A stretch of 64,000 nt of DNA. It comes from AC-32 sp963754265 (lineage in GTDB: Bacteria > Actinomycetota > Thermoleophilia > Gaiellales > Gaiellaceae). Below, piece by piece: positions 36,423 to 44,000 of the stretch. The first letter of the stretch is position 1. The number at the start of each line of letters is the position of its first letter. Below the pieces are notes generated by a model that made no database searches, was not told the DNA's origin, and saw nothing but the letters and a program-made list of their open reading frames with translations. The DNA is taken from assembly GCA_963754265.1 (NCBI GenBank), contig CAVWFB010000016.1:124001-188000 (forward strand), given 5' to 3'. The position numbers and the translations under genes were made by a program.

Positions 36423-37207
36423 AGGGCCGCGAGAGCGGCGAGCCGCTGAAGGCAGAACGCGCCCTCGTACGGTGCCCGGACCGCCGGGAGGGAGCTCTCC
36501 TCGAAGTTGCGGTCGGGCTTGAAGCGCTCGTGCGCCAGCTCGCGTCCTCCCGCGATCACGACGAGCCTGCCCTCACCGACCTCCCGCTTGCGCAGCTTGA
36601 GATCCAGGAAGCGCTCGACGACCTCGAGAGCCTGCTTCGTCGATGCGAAGAAGCTCTCCTCGCGGCCCGTCCCGAGCCAAAGAGGCCGACCGACACCGCG
36701 GGCGAGGAAGACCGTGCCCGGGCAGCGCTCGTCCAGCCAGGCCGTCGCCATCGAGCCGCGCAGCTCCTCGAGCGGCTTTGCATGGCCGCCGGACGACTCC
36801 GCGAGCGCGAAGATCGCCTCGGAGTCGACGGTCATCTGAGGCTCAGCGCGCTCGAAGCCGTGTGAGGCCATCAGCTCGTCGTCGTTGAAGATGATCCCGT
36901 TGTGCACACCGACCACCGAGCCGTGACGGATCGGGTGGTTGTTCGCCTCGATCCGCGGGTGACCCTTGGTGTAGTCGCGGACGTGAACCAGAACCTCGCT
37001 TGCGCTCGCCGGGAGCACGACCTGCTCGAGCAGGGCGCTGGCGCCGGATCGCTGCTTGTGGATCTCGATCTCGCCGGTCGGGGCGACGTGGGCGTAGCCG
37101 ACCGCGTCGGCGCCGCGCTCCGCGATTCCGGCGAGCAGCGCCTGCGCCGCCAGCGTCCGCTCGACGCTGCTGGATGCGCTCAGGCTGTATCCGGCGATTC
37201 CGCACAC
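36419..37207 (-). CDS. Class II glutamine amidotransferase, stand-alone
   Basis: A 262-residue Ntn-type glutaminase domain. Start is taken at GTG 37207 because it puts the nucleophile Cys directly after the initiator (M-CGIAGYS). VHVRDYTKGHPRIEANNHPI and VHNGIIFNDDEL are the motifs that hold glutamine in GlmS/PurF-type domains. No sugar-isomerase or synthetase domain is fused, so the acceptor of ammonia is unknown; relatives are annotated as YafJ/GATase_6 proteins. It is divergent from the sigma gene at 37392. Confidence 0.85.
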   Translation of the reverse strand: MCGIAGYSLSASSSVERTLAAQALLAGIAERGADAVGYAHVAPTGEIEIHKQRSGASALLEQVVLPASASEVLVHVRDYTKGHPRIEANNHPIRHGSVVGVHNGIIFNDDELMASHGFERAEPQMTVDSEAIFALAESSGGHAKPLEELRGSMATAWLDERCPGTVFLARGVGRPLWLGTGREESFFASTKQALEVVERFLDLKLRKREVGEGRLVVIAGGRELAHERFKPDRNFEESSLPAVRAPYEGAFCLQRLAALAAL

Positions 37208-37355
37208 TTCAGGCTGCTGCCCCTTCCACGACATCGGCGACCACACTTTCGGTCGCCATTGAGTGTGACGACGGGCTCGGCTGAGAGTTAGGCATACCCC
37301 ACGGTCTCGGTTCGACACATGGAACCGAGATCCCTCGTGCGGGTAAAACCGTCCC

Positions 37356-37383
37356 TCAAGTGGGGGACGCTGCCTTCCGATAG
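37356..37383 (+). promoter_or_regulatory. Candidate WhiG/FliA-type promoter of the sigma gene
   Basis: TCAA (37356-37359), 16 nt, TCCGATAG (37376-37383). The published WhiG consensus is TAAA-N16-GCCGATAA, so this matches 3 of 4 and 6 of 8 positions with the exact spacing. The ATG follows 8 nt later. The spacer contains GGGGGACG, similar to the blocks before the S8 and GGDEF genes. The assignment rests on consensus matching only. Confidence 0.45.
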
Positions 37384-37391
37384 CCAGGGCT

Positions 37392-38330
37392 ATGGAGCAG
37401 CGGCCGCTCCCCGAACCGCTCCCCGAGACCGAAGCCACAGAGCCTCGGCTCGAGGTGGTTCCGGCCGAGCCGGAAGAGGTCGAGGAGGTCGAGGAGACCG
37501 AGCCTCAGACCGCCGACCCTCTCAAGCTGTACGTCCGGCAGATCGGCGATGGGCCCCTCTTGACGCCCGCGCAGGAACGCGAGCTCGCCCGGCTCAAGGA
37601 CGAAGGCGACGAGGCCGCCAAGCGCAAGCTGATCGAGTCGAACCTCCGCCTCGTGATGTCGATCACGCGCAACTACACGAAGGCCGGCGTTCCGCTGCTC
37701 GACCTGATCCAGGAAGGCAACCTCGGCCTGATCCGTGCAGTGGAGAAGTTCGACTACACGCTCGGCTTCAAGCTTTCGACCTACGCGACCTGGTGGATCC
37801 GGCAGGCGATTACTCGCGCCCTGGCCGACCAGGGTCGAACCATTCGCCTTCCCGTCCACGTGGCCGAACAGGTGCGACGCGTCATGCGCTCACGCCGCGT
37901 GCTCGCCCAGAAGTTGAACCGCGAGCCGCTTCTACCTGAGATCGCCAAGGAGAGCGGCTTCCCGGTCGAACGCGTGCGGACGCTGCTGGAGCTCATCGAG
38001 GATCCCGTGAGCCTCGAGACCCCGGTCGGCGACGGCGAGAGCCTCTACGGCGACCTGATCGAGGACACGAAGACCAAGCGGCCCGACACGGCCACGGCTG
38101 AGCATCTCCGCTCGGCCGAGCTCTCTAAGGCTCTCGAGCGGCTCGCTCCGCGCATGCGCCACGTGCTCTCCCGCCGTTTCGGCCTCGACGGTCAGCCCAC
38201 GCAGACCCTCGAAGAGGTCGGCGCCGATCTCGGCATCACGCGCGAACGGGTGCGGCAGCTGGAGTCTCGGGCTCTGCGCGAGCTTCGCTCCGTCGCTCCC
38301 GCGCTCCAGCTCTACCTGCACGGCGAATAG
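37392..38330 (+). CDS. RNA polymerase sigma factor, RpoD-related (group 2 type)
   Basis: A 312-residue sigma-70 factor. An acidic N-terminus (EPEEVEEVEETEPQ) precedes region 1.2 (DPLKLYVRQIG), region 2 with LLDLIQEGNLGLIRAVEKFDY and STYATWWIRQAITRAL, region 3 and region 4 (LEEVGADLGITRERVRQLE). It lacks a long region 1.1 and resembles the factor at 39033-40100, so it is likely a non-primary paralogue. The start ATG 37392 sits just after a putative WhiG/FliA-type promoter, which would place one sigma under another. Confidence 0.92.
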   Translation: MEQRPLPEPLPETEATEPRLEVVPAEPEEVEEVEETEPQTADPLKLYVRQIGDGPLLTPAQERELARLKDEGDEAAKRKLIESNLRLVMSITRNYTKAGVPLLDLIQEGNLGLIRAVEKFDYTLGFKLSTYATWWIRQAITRALADQGRTIRLPVHVAEQVRRVMRSRRVLAQKLNREPLLPEIAKESGFPVERVRTLLELIEDPVSLETPVGDGESLYGDLIEDTKTKRPDTATAEHLRSAELSKALERLAPRMRHVLSRRFGLDGQPTQTLEEVGADLGITRERVRQLESRALRELRSVAPALQLYLHGE

Positions 38331-38335
38331 CCGGA

Positions 38336-38341
38336 TAGCCT
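38336..38341 (+). promoter_or_regulatory. -10-like element TAGCCT before the CpsB-like gene
   Basis: TAGCCT is followed by 6 nt and GTG 38348, with no Shine-Dalgarno. It fits the leaderless pattern. Confidence 0.35.
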
Positions 38342-38347
38342 CTTGGG

Positions 38348-39079
38348 GTGGGGCCCCGCTTCGTCGACTGTCACTCGCACGTCGTCCCTTCCGGCGACGA
38401 CGGCGCCGCTACCGTCGACGAGGGCCTCGAGCTCTGCGACCTGGCCGAGCGCGCGGGAACCGCGATCCTCTTCGCCACGCCGCATGTCTGGCCGGACCTC
38501 ACGCTCACGAGCGAGCGCGAACAGCAGGTTCGGGGCGCGTTCGAGCGGCTCCGCGCCCGGGCATCGCTCGAGCTGCGCCTCGGCTTCGAGCTGACGCCGG
38601 CGCCCCCGCTGCTGCGGGAGGATCCGGCGCGGTACGCGCTCGAAGGGACGGAGCACGTGCTCGTCGAGGTGCCCTTCTCGGGCCCAGCAGACGAGCTGCT
38701 CGCGCTCGCCGGGCACATCGAGGCCGCAGGCCTCGTGCCGCTGATCGCTCACCCGGAGCGCACCGCGGCGGTGCGGGCTCGGCCGGAGCTCGCGCACGAG
38801 CTGGCGGAGCGGTGGCCGCTGCAGGTCAACGCGACCAGCATCGTCGGTCGCCACGGCGAGGAGGCGGAGGAGCTCGCCTGGCGCCTCGTCGAGGCCGGCG
38901 ACGTCGCCGCGGTCGCGTCGGACGGCCACCGGCTGACGCGGCCGGCGACGATCGACGAGGCCTACGAGCGCGTCAGTGCCAGGGTGGGGGAGGAGGCGGC
39001 GCTACCGCTGTTCGACGGGTCTGCGCTGGGGCTCAGCGCGCGACCGACTCCATCTCGCGCAGCTGCGCGAGACGCTTGA
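38348..39079 (+). CDS. CpsB/CapC-type PHP phosphatase
   Basis: A 243-residue PHP-domain protein related to CpsB/YwqE manganese-dependent tyrosine phosphatases of capsule regulation. Metal-binding motifs are DCHSHVVPSGDDGA at the N-terminus, ATPHVWPD, IAHPERT and ASDGHR. No capsule genes or tyrosine kinase are nearby, so the substrate is unknown. Its 3' end overlaps the convergent primary sigma gene by 47 nt, which encodes only the disordered C-terminus (SARPTPSRAAARDA). Confidence 0.85.
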   Translation: MGPRFVDCHSHVVPSGDDGAATVDEGLELCDLAERAGTAILFATPHVWPDLTLTSEREQQVRGAFERLRARASLELRLGFELTPAPPLLREDPARYALEGTEHVLVEVPFSGPADELLALAGHIEAAGLVPLIAHPERTAAVRARPELAHELAERWPLQVNATSIVGRHGEEAEELAWRLVEAGDVAAVASDGHRLTRPATIDEAYERVSARVGEEAALPLFDGSALGLSARPTPSRAAARDA

Positions 39080-40100
39080 GCGCTTCCGTCTCGATCTGAC
39101 GGACGCGCTCGCGGGTCAGGCCGAGTCGGCGGCCGATCTCCTCGAGTGTCTTCGGCTCCGCATCCTGGAGCCCGTACCGCAGGATCAGAACCTGCCGCTC
39201 GCGGTCCCCGAGCGCACCCAGGGCCTCCGCGAGAGCCTGGCAGCGCAGCGAGACCTCGACCTCCTCGTCGGGGAGCGGCCCGTCGCCGGCCACGAAGTCG
39301 CCGAAGACGGCGTCCTCGGTATCTCCGACGGGCTGGTCGAGGCTCGTGGAAGCACGCGCAGCGGCCTTGACCTCGTGCGCCTGCGCGATCGGGAGATTCG
39401 CCTCCTCGGCGACCTCCTCGAGCGTCGGCTCACGGCCGAGCTGCGTCCAGAGCGTTCGCTCGGCGCGGTTCAGCTTCTGCATCCGCTCGACGATATGGAC
39501 CGGCATCCGGATCGTGCGCGCCTTGTCGGCGAGCGCTCGCGCGACGGCCTGGCGGATCCACCAGGTGGCGTAGGTCGAGAACTTGTACCCCCGCCGCCAG
39601 TCGAACTTCTCCACGGCGCGGATCAGCCCCAGGGTCCCTTCCTGGATCAGATCGAGGAACGGAAGCCCCTGGTTGCGGTAGTTCTTCGCGATCGAGACGA
39701 CCAGCCGCAGGTTGGACTGGATCATCGTCTGCTTTGCGTTCGGATCGCCGCGCTCGATGCGCTTCGCGAGCTCGACCTCCTGTGCGGCGGTCAGCAGCGG
39801 GTGGCGTCCGGCGTCGCGGAGGAACAGCTGCAGCGCGTCCGTCGTCGTCTCCTGGACGATCGGCTGCGGCGGCGGTGGCGGAGGAGGCGGCTGCTGCTCG
39901 CGGTGCTGGTCCTCCAGAACCTCGATGCCGCGCTGCTCGAGCTCTCGGTAGACCGCATCCGTCTCGAGCGGGTCCAGCCTCAGAGGCTCGAGAACCTCGA
40001 CGAGATCCGCGTACCGAAGCGACCCATTCTGCTCGGCCGACTCGAACAGCTCGTGCAACTCGGGGGTCGCCAGGACGTTGTCGATTTCAACCGTAGTCAT
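39033..40100 (-). CDS. rpoD: Primary-type RNA polymerase sigma factor
   Basis: A 355-residue sigma-70 factor starting at ATG 40100. The N-terminus (ATPELHELFESAEQNGSLRYADLVEVLEP) resembles sigma region 1.1, followed by a proline run (PPPPPPPP), region 1.2 (DALQLFLRDAGRHPLL), region 2 (LDLIQEGTLGLIRAVEKFDW, YATWWIRQAVARAL), region 3 and region 4 (LEEIGRRLGLTRERVRQIE). The presence of region 1.1 points to the housekeeping factor, although it is short and a second RpoD-like gene lies 700 bp away. No good Shine-Dalgarno is seen. Confidence 0.9.
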   Translation of the reverse strand: MTTVEIDNVLATPELHELFESAEQNGSLRYADLVEVLEPLRLDPLETDAVYRELEQRGIEVLEDQHREQQPPPPPPPPQPIVQETTTDALQLFLRDAGRHPLLTAAQEVELAKRIERGDPNAKQTMIQSNLRLVVSIAKNYRNQGLPFLDLIQEGTLGLIRAVEKFDWRRGYKFSTYATWWIRQAVARALADKARTIRMPVHIVERMQKLNRAERTLWTQLGREPTLEEVAEEANLPIAQAHEVKAAARASTSLDQPVGDTEDAVFGDFVAGDGPLPDEEVEVSLRCQALAEALGALGDRERQVLILRYGLQDAEPKTLEEIGRRLGLTRERVRQIETEALKRLAQLREMESVAR

Positions 40101-40229
40101 CCTGACTGAGACAGTCCTGCCACGAACAGGCGCCTGTGAAACCCCCTCCTGGACGAGAATTGCTGCAGCGCCCACCTTAGCCTCATACCGCGGGCGTTGC
40201 GAGCGATGGCGTTTTCTGGCCGATGCACG

Positions 40230-40248
40230 ATAACGGGCGTTATGTCAA
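40230..40248 (-). promoter_or_regulatory. TTGACA overlapping a perfect palindrome, upstream of rpoD
   Basis: On the minus strand a perfect -35 hexamer TTGACA (40243-40248) runs directly into ATAACG-CC-CGTTAT (40230-40243), a perfect 6-bp inverted repeat. No strong -10 is visible at 17 bp. The arrangement looks like an operator overlapping a promoter for the sigma gene, whose start is 130 nt downstream. Confidence 0.4.
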
Positions 40249-40487
40249 GTTCGAGGGGAAGCCGGCCGAGGCCGCCCGCCCCCGGCTGGACGGGACCAAA
40301 AAAATTCGCCGAGCCGGTCTCCGTTTCGTCCACCGCTTTCGTTGACCTTTCCCTTGCGGGTAGTGCCCTCGAACTCGGCTTCGACCTACTCCGGTTCCGT
40401 GCTCGGCGCAAGAGGAAACCTAGTGGCTGGACAGGGCCTCTTCAAGGGCGCCGAACGACGTGTTGGCCGCAATTTGCGGAAATTCAA

Positions 40488-40528
40488 TTTTCCACATTTC
40501 CACAGCATGCCGTGCAGCTTGTGGATAA
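40488..40528. promoter_or_regulatory. Cluster of DnaA-box-like sequences
   Basis: A perfect DnaA box TTATCCACA on the minus strand (40520-40528), TTTTCCACA (40488-40496, one mismatch) and ATTTCCACA (40496-40504, two mismatches) lie within 41 bp, beside an AT-rich stretch. It is followed 24 nt later by a -10-like element. dnaA, dnaN and rpmH are not in the window, so this may be a DnaA-titrating or regulatory site rather than oriC. Confidence 0.55.
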
Positions 40529-40551
40529 CCCGCTTCCCCACTCCGACGCGG

Positions 40552-40557
40552 TAGAGT
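40552..40557 (+). promoter_or_regulatory. -10-like element TAGAGT before small membrane gene
   Basis: TAGAGT ends 6 nt before GTG 40564. It is identical to the miaB element and has no Shine-Dalgarno. Confidence 0.4.
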
Positions 40558-40563
40558 CCCCCC

Positions 40564-40788
40564 GTGTCGCACCGAGCGCCTGCGATTTCCCGAGGGGTTT
40601 CCTCGTTCATCTGGGGCCTCGTGTTCGGCCTCTACATCTGGTTGGGAGGGCTCGCAGTCGGCGTGAGCGGCGCGACCGCATTCGTCTTCGGTGCCGTCGC
40701 GGGCTTCCTGATCTTCTTGCTGGTGATGCTCTACGGCGCGGACGAACCGCGCCGTCAGGCCGGGCGCCCGGCCCGACGAGCGCGCTGA
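40564..40788 (+). CDS. Small two-helix membrane protein
   Basis: A 74-residue protein with two hydrophobic helices (about residues 13-33 and 37-57) and an Arg-rich cytoplasmic tail. No family recognised. It is preceded by a clean -10-like element and lies 35 nt after a DnaA box. Its end overlaps the convergent small gene by 34 nt. Confidence 0.6.
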   Translation: MSHRAPAISRGVSSFIWGLVFGLYIWLGGLAVGVSGATAFVFGAVAGFLIFLLVMLYGADEPRRQAGRPARRAR

Positions 40789-40988
40789 TTCCCCGCGAGA
40801 GCGAACACCAGGAGACGCGTCAGCTCGGCTCCGAGCTTCTCGCGTAGGCGCTCGAACACGGGCTTCTGGCTTGCGCTTCCGGGCGCCTCGGCGCAGTGGG
40901 CGAGCAGGAGATCGAGTCGTCTTGGCGTGCGGCTGTCGAGGGCGGCGCTCACTTCGGGAGGTATCGGTTGCCGCCGAGCCCGCTTCAT
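40755..40988 (-). CDS. Small basic hypothetical protein
   Basis: A 77-residue protein, basic at both ends, with a helical middle (RRLDLLLAHCAEAP, FERLREKLGAELTRLLVFAL). Third-position G/C is high, as in real genes. Its 3' end overlaps the convergent membrane gene. An inverted repeat CCCTCC-GG-GGAGGG lies directly before its ATG, with GGAGGG too close to act as a normal ribosome site. Function unknown. Confidence 0.5.
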   Translation of the reverse strand: MKRARRQPIPPEVSAALDSRTPRRLDLLLAHCAEAPGSASQKPVFERLREKLGAELTRLLVFALAGNQRARRAGRPA

Positions 40989-41030
40989 CCCTCCCCGGAG
41001 GGAAGGAATCCGCGGAGCTCGGCGGAGAAG

Positions 41031-41609
41031 CTAGTTGTGGCGCTCCGAAGGCGCGCCGGTCGTGACAGCCTCGCGATCGTCGACGACGCCGTCGTCACTG
41101 CGCTCCACGGGCGGCGGCAGCGGCGGAGCCGCTCCCCCGGCCGGGATCGCAGCTGCGCGCCGACGCCGGCCGAACGGGCCGTACGCGGCGGGTGCCGACG
41201 TGTCGAAGGTGAAGCCGAAGACGAGGCCGATCCCGAACCCGAGCACGGCTGCGTACTGGGTCAGGTCGCGGACCAGTCCGCCGGTCGAGATGTCGTCCGA
41301 CCAGCTGCGAACGTGGTCGCGGAACCAGTTCGGGTCCGGCTGTCCGCTGATCAGCACCCAGCCCGCGGCCACGAGCACCGGGACGAACGCGAGCAGGAAG
41401 ACGTTCAGCGAGAGCCGCGGCCAGCCCCATTTCGTCCAGCCGCCGAGGATCTGCGAGAACGCCATCACGAGGCCCGCACCCGCCAACAGCCCGTAGGCGC
41501 CCCAGTAGCCGCCGTTCGTGCTCTCGTTCACCTGGGTCGCGAGCCAGACCAGGAGCCCGGCCACGCCGGCGCCCAGGAGCGTGATCGTTCCACGTGTCAA
41601 GCCGTACAT
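41031..41609 (-). CDS. Four-helix membrane protein, unknown function
   Basis: A 192-residue protein with hydrophobic helices at about residues 8-25, 39-56, 68-88 and 119-139, and a Pro/Arg-rich cytoplasmic tail. TQVNEST and WFRDHVRSWSDDIS lie in the loops. No conserved catalytic motif is visible. It precedes no obvious partner. I do not recognise a family. Confidence 0.65.
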   Translation of the reverse strand: MYGLTRGTITLLGAGVAGLLVWLATQVNESTNGGYWGAYGLLAGAGLVMAFSQILGGWTKWGWPRLSLNVFLLAFVPVLVAAGWVLISGQPDPNWFRDHVRSWSDDISTGGLVRDLTQYAAVLGFGIGLVFGFTFDTSAPAAYGPFGRRRRAAAIPAGGAAPPLPPPVERSDDGVVDDREAVTTGAPSERHN

Positions 41610-41661
41610 GCCATCACCTCCGCGGGTCCCCTACCCCCGCCGCCCGTACCTGCAACCTGGG

Positions 41662-42270
41662 CTAGTGCAGATCCAGCCGGCGTGAGTCGAAGCGCGCCGA
41701 ATAGAGCTCGGCGGCGAACTCCTCGACCGCGCGGTCGGCATCGGCGTCGAAGACATGCTCGACGACGCCGATCCGGCGGTCGTTGTGGAAGGGCACGTCG
41801 AGGTGCTCGGCGGTGACGAGGTTGATCGAGACGCTCGAGCAGACGGGGCACCGGATCGCAACCCCGACCGCCTCGGTGCCCTCGGCCGGCGCGAGGAGGA
41901 CGAACGAGGACGGGAAGACGGGCCTCGGCCGCTCCTCCGGGTAGCAGAAGAAGCTCCAGGGCCACTCGCCCGCCTGGATGCGACGGGCCGCGAGATCGGC
42001 GAGCTCGTCCTCGACCGGAGCGAGTCGAGAGGTCATCAGGTCGTGAAAGAGCCCCTCGGCGAGGCCGAGCGGTGCCCAGTCGAGCTCGTCGTGCGACACG
42101 AGCCCGGGATGCTCCGCGCCGCAACCGCAGTCGAACGAGACGCCGAAGACGGTCGGATGCGTGGGGCCGGGAAGCTGCTCCACTCGCCGGAAGGACGAGA
42201 AGGCGATGCGCGCCTCTCCTCGTTCGGGGCAGGAAAACGTGTACCGGGTCGTGAGGGCGTCGTAGATCAC
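41662..42270 (-). CDS. Cysteine-rich hypothetical protein, probable zinc binding
   Basis: A 202-residue protein with three metal-ligand-like sites: FSCPERGEARI, FDCGCGAEHPGLVSHDELDW and RCPVCSSVS. Between them is an aromatic stretch (GEWPWSFFCYPEERPRPVFPSSF). Spacing suggests one or two structural zinc sites. No enzymatic family recognised. It lies 48 nt downstream of apt on the same strand and could be cotranscribed. Confidence 0.65.
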   Translation of the reverse strand: MIYDALTTRYTFSCPERGEARIAFSSFRRVEQLPGPTHPTVFGVSFDCGCGAEHPGLVSHDELDWAPLGLAEGLFHDLMTSRLAPVEDELADLAARRIQAGEWPWSFFCYPEERPRPVFPSSFVLLAPAEGTEAVGVAIRCPVCSSVSINLVTAEHLDVPFHNDRRIGVVEHVFDADADRAVEEFAAELYSARFDSRRLDLH

Positions 42271-42318
42271 CCTCTTGTAATCGGCAGCGCGGACGGAGCC
42301 GCTGAGCCAGGAGGGCTC

Positions 42319-42840
42319 CTAATAGGTGATCAGCGAATGGACGTCGTAGTCCTCGAGGTGTTGCCGGCCCTCGAGGAAGGCGAGCTCGATCGCGAACTCG
42401 ACCCCGACGATCTCGCCACCGAGCTGGGTCGCGAGGTCACAGATCGCGCGTGCGGTGCCGCCGGTCGCGAGCACGTCGTCGTGCACGAGGACGCGCGCTC
42501 CGTCGTTGATCGCGTCGGCATGCAGCTCGAGTGAGTTCTCCCCGTACTCGAGCGCATAGGTGGAGCTGACGGTCTTCCACGGCAGCTTCCCCGGTCGCCG
42601 GGCCGCGACGAAGCCGCAGCCGAGCTTGTAGGCAAGCGCAGCTCCGAGGATGAAGCCCCGCGCCTCCGCCCCGAGGATGAGGTCGGGCTTGCGCGGCTCG
42701 GCCCATTCCGCAAGGAGCTCCGTCACGTCGTGGAGCGAGGGCGCGTCGGCCAGCAGCGGCATGATGTCCTTGAAGACGATGCCCGGCTGCGGGAAGTCGG
42801 GCACGTCGCGGATCTTGGCCTTCAGATCCTCCACTCCCAC
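42319..42840 (-). CDS. apt: Adenine phosphoribosyltransferase
   Basis: A 173-residue type I phosphoribosyltransferase converting adenine and PRPP to AMP. The N-terminal IRDVPDFPQPGIVFKDI, the ARGFILGAALAY segment and the PRPP loop VLVHDDVLATGGTA are diagnostic. The GTG start shares one base with the stop of the MerR-type gene. It complements the nucleoside hydrolase and transporter at the other end of the window in purine salvage. Confidence 0.96.
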   Translation of the reverse strand: MGVEDLKAKIRDVPDFPQPGIVFKDIMPLLADAPSLHDVTELLAEWAEPRKPDLILGAEARGFILGAALAYKLGCGFVAARRPGKLPWKTVSSTYALEYGENSLELHADAINDGARVLVHDDVLATGGTARAICDLATQLGGEIVGVEFAIELAFLEGRQHLEDYDVHSLITY

Positions 42841-43535
42841 TAGTTGCCCGCCAGCTGCCTGAGATCGCGCCAGAAGAGCAGCTGCGAGAGCTCCTGGGCC
42901 AGCTCGGCCAGGGTCTGCAGCTGCTGGACGGCAGCCTCCCTGCGCTCCGGGTTGCGGGAGCGGAGCGAGGGCGCTACGAGCTGCTGGAGCAGCCCGGCCT
43001 CTCGGTCGGCGGCGGTGCGGAAGGTCCGGAGATGCCGTCCCGAGATACCGAAGCGCGAAAGCTTCGCACAGGCGACCGCCACGTCCACGTCTCCGGCCGG
43101 GTACAGCTTCTCGCTCCCTACTCGCCGCGGTTGGAGCAGCCCGTACTCCTCGAGCTCGCGGGCGAGCTCGGAGGTGATCGCAGCGCGCTCGCAGAGCTCC
43201 CCGAAGTCGAGCTCGTCGTCGGGGTCGGCCAACCCGACCGCCCGGCGGCGGCGGCGCTCCTTGCCCGCGCCCGACGGAGACGCAAGCTCCTGGCGGATCA
43301 CGCGCAGGGGCAGGAACTCGTCCCGCTGGAGCCGCAGGATCGTCTCCAGGCGCTCGACGTCGTCCTCGCTGAAGAGCCGGTAGCCGCTCTGCGTCCGCCG
43401 CGGTGCGAGCAGCCCCTGGTCCTCGAGGTACCGGATCTTCGAGATCGAGATGTCCGGGAACTCGGCCTGCAGGCGCCGGCAGACCGTGCCGATCGTCAAC
43501 AGCCGCTCCCGCTCGGGTGCCTGGGCCGTGCTCAT
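42840..43535 (-). CDS. ftsR: MerR-family regulator, FtsR-like
   Basis: A 231-residue MerR-type protein. The N-terminal winged helix reads LTIGTVCRRLQAEFPDISISKIRYLEDQGLL, then RTQSGYRLFSEDDVERL; this longer form is typical of the FtsR/Rv1828 group that activates ftsZ in corynebacteria. A second HTH-like middle part (ITSELARELEEYGLLQPRR) and a helical C-terminus follow. Start ATG 43535 overlaps the FHA gene stop (ATGA). The order FHA-MerR, with pgsA nearby, mirrors the mycobacterial garA-Rv1828 locus. Targets not visible. Confidence 0.8.
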   Translation of the reverse strand: MSTAQAPERERLLTIGTVCRRLQAEFPDISISKIRYLEDQGLLAPRRTQSGYRLFSEDDVERLETILRLQRDEFLPLRVIRQELASPSGAGKERRRRRAVGLADPDDELDFGELCERAAITSELARELEEYGLLQPRRVGSEKLYPAGDVDVAVACAKLSRFGISGRHLRTFRTAADREAGLLQQLVAPSLRSRNPERREAAVQQLQTLAELAQELSQLLFWRDLRQLAGN

Positions 43536-43999
43536 TTCTCCAGGAAGCTCAGCTTGTACTTGCCGATCTGGAGCTCGTCGCCGTTCTCCAGCCGGCCCGA
43601 CTCGATGCGGCGGCGGTTGAGGAAGGTGCCGTTCAGGCTCCCCTGGTCCTCGATGAAGAACCCCTCGTCCTTCTGCAGGAGCACGGCGTGCGTGCGCGAG
43701 ACGGTGACGTCGTCGAGGAAGATGTCGCAGTCGGGCGAGCGGCCGATGGTCGTGCGCTCGCCCTGCGGCACGAAATGCTCTCCCGCCCGGCCGCCGCCGG
43801 AGCGGACGACGAGCGCCGGCCCCTCGGCGCCGAGCTCCTCCAGCGTCGGGACCGCGTCCTCCTCCCCCTCCTCCGGGGTGAAGCTCTGCGTCGTCTCCGA
43901 GCCCGGCTCCTCCTTCACGAGGAGCGCGCCGCACTTGGAGCAGTAGTTGGCGGCCTCCGGGTTCTGGAACCCGCACTCCGGACAGTAGATGTGGCTCAA
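43532..43999 (-). CDS. FHA-domain protein with zinc ribbon, GarA-like
   Basis: A 155-residue protein. The N-terminus is a four-cysteine ribbon (IYCPECGFQ, YCSKCGALL). A Glu/Thr-rich stretch with TTQSFTPEEGEEDAVPTLEEL follows and holds possible kinase sites. The C-terminal FHA domain (about residues 75-155) has TIGRSPDCDI, VSRTHAV and GSLNGTFLN, which bind phosphothreonine. Mycobacterial GarA/OdhI inhibits 2-oxoglutarate enzymes, but GarA lacks the ribbon, so the same role is not assured. A TTG start at 43999 follows the RsiG-like stop by one nt. Confidence 0.85.
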   Translation of the reverse strand: MSHIYCPECGFQNPEAANYCSKCGALLVKEEPGSETTQSFTPEEGEEDAVPTLEELGAEGPALVVRSGGGRAGEHFVPQGERTTIGRSPDCDIFLDDVTVSRTHAVLLQKDEGFFIEDQGSLNGTFLNRRRIESGRLENGDELQIGKYKLSFLEK

Positions 44000-44000
44000 G

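Larger units (their letters stand above)
40101..40563. other. 463-nt intergenic region, likely regulatory
   Basis: No gene is supported here. It lies between the divergent sigma gene (minus) and a small membrane protein (plus). It holds the TTGACA/palindrome element and the DnaA-box-like cluster listed separately, a run of A (40291-40297) and an AT-richer stretch around 40470-40505. Confidence 0.6.

Noticed and set aside
37207..37438. 77-residue N-terminal extension of the class II amidotransferase
   Set aside because: The nucleophile Cys must follow the initiator; GTG 37207 gives this, and the extension is Ser/Arg-rich and overlaps the sigma promoter.
40101..40563. Chromosomal replication origin
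   Set aside because: Only one perfect DnaA box plus two weak ones; no dnaA, dnaN or rpmH nearby. Kept only as a DnaA-box cluster.
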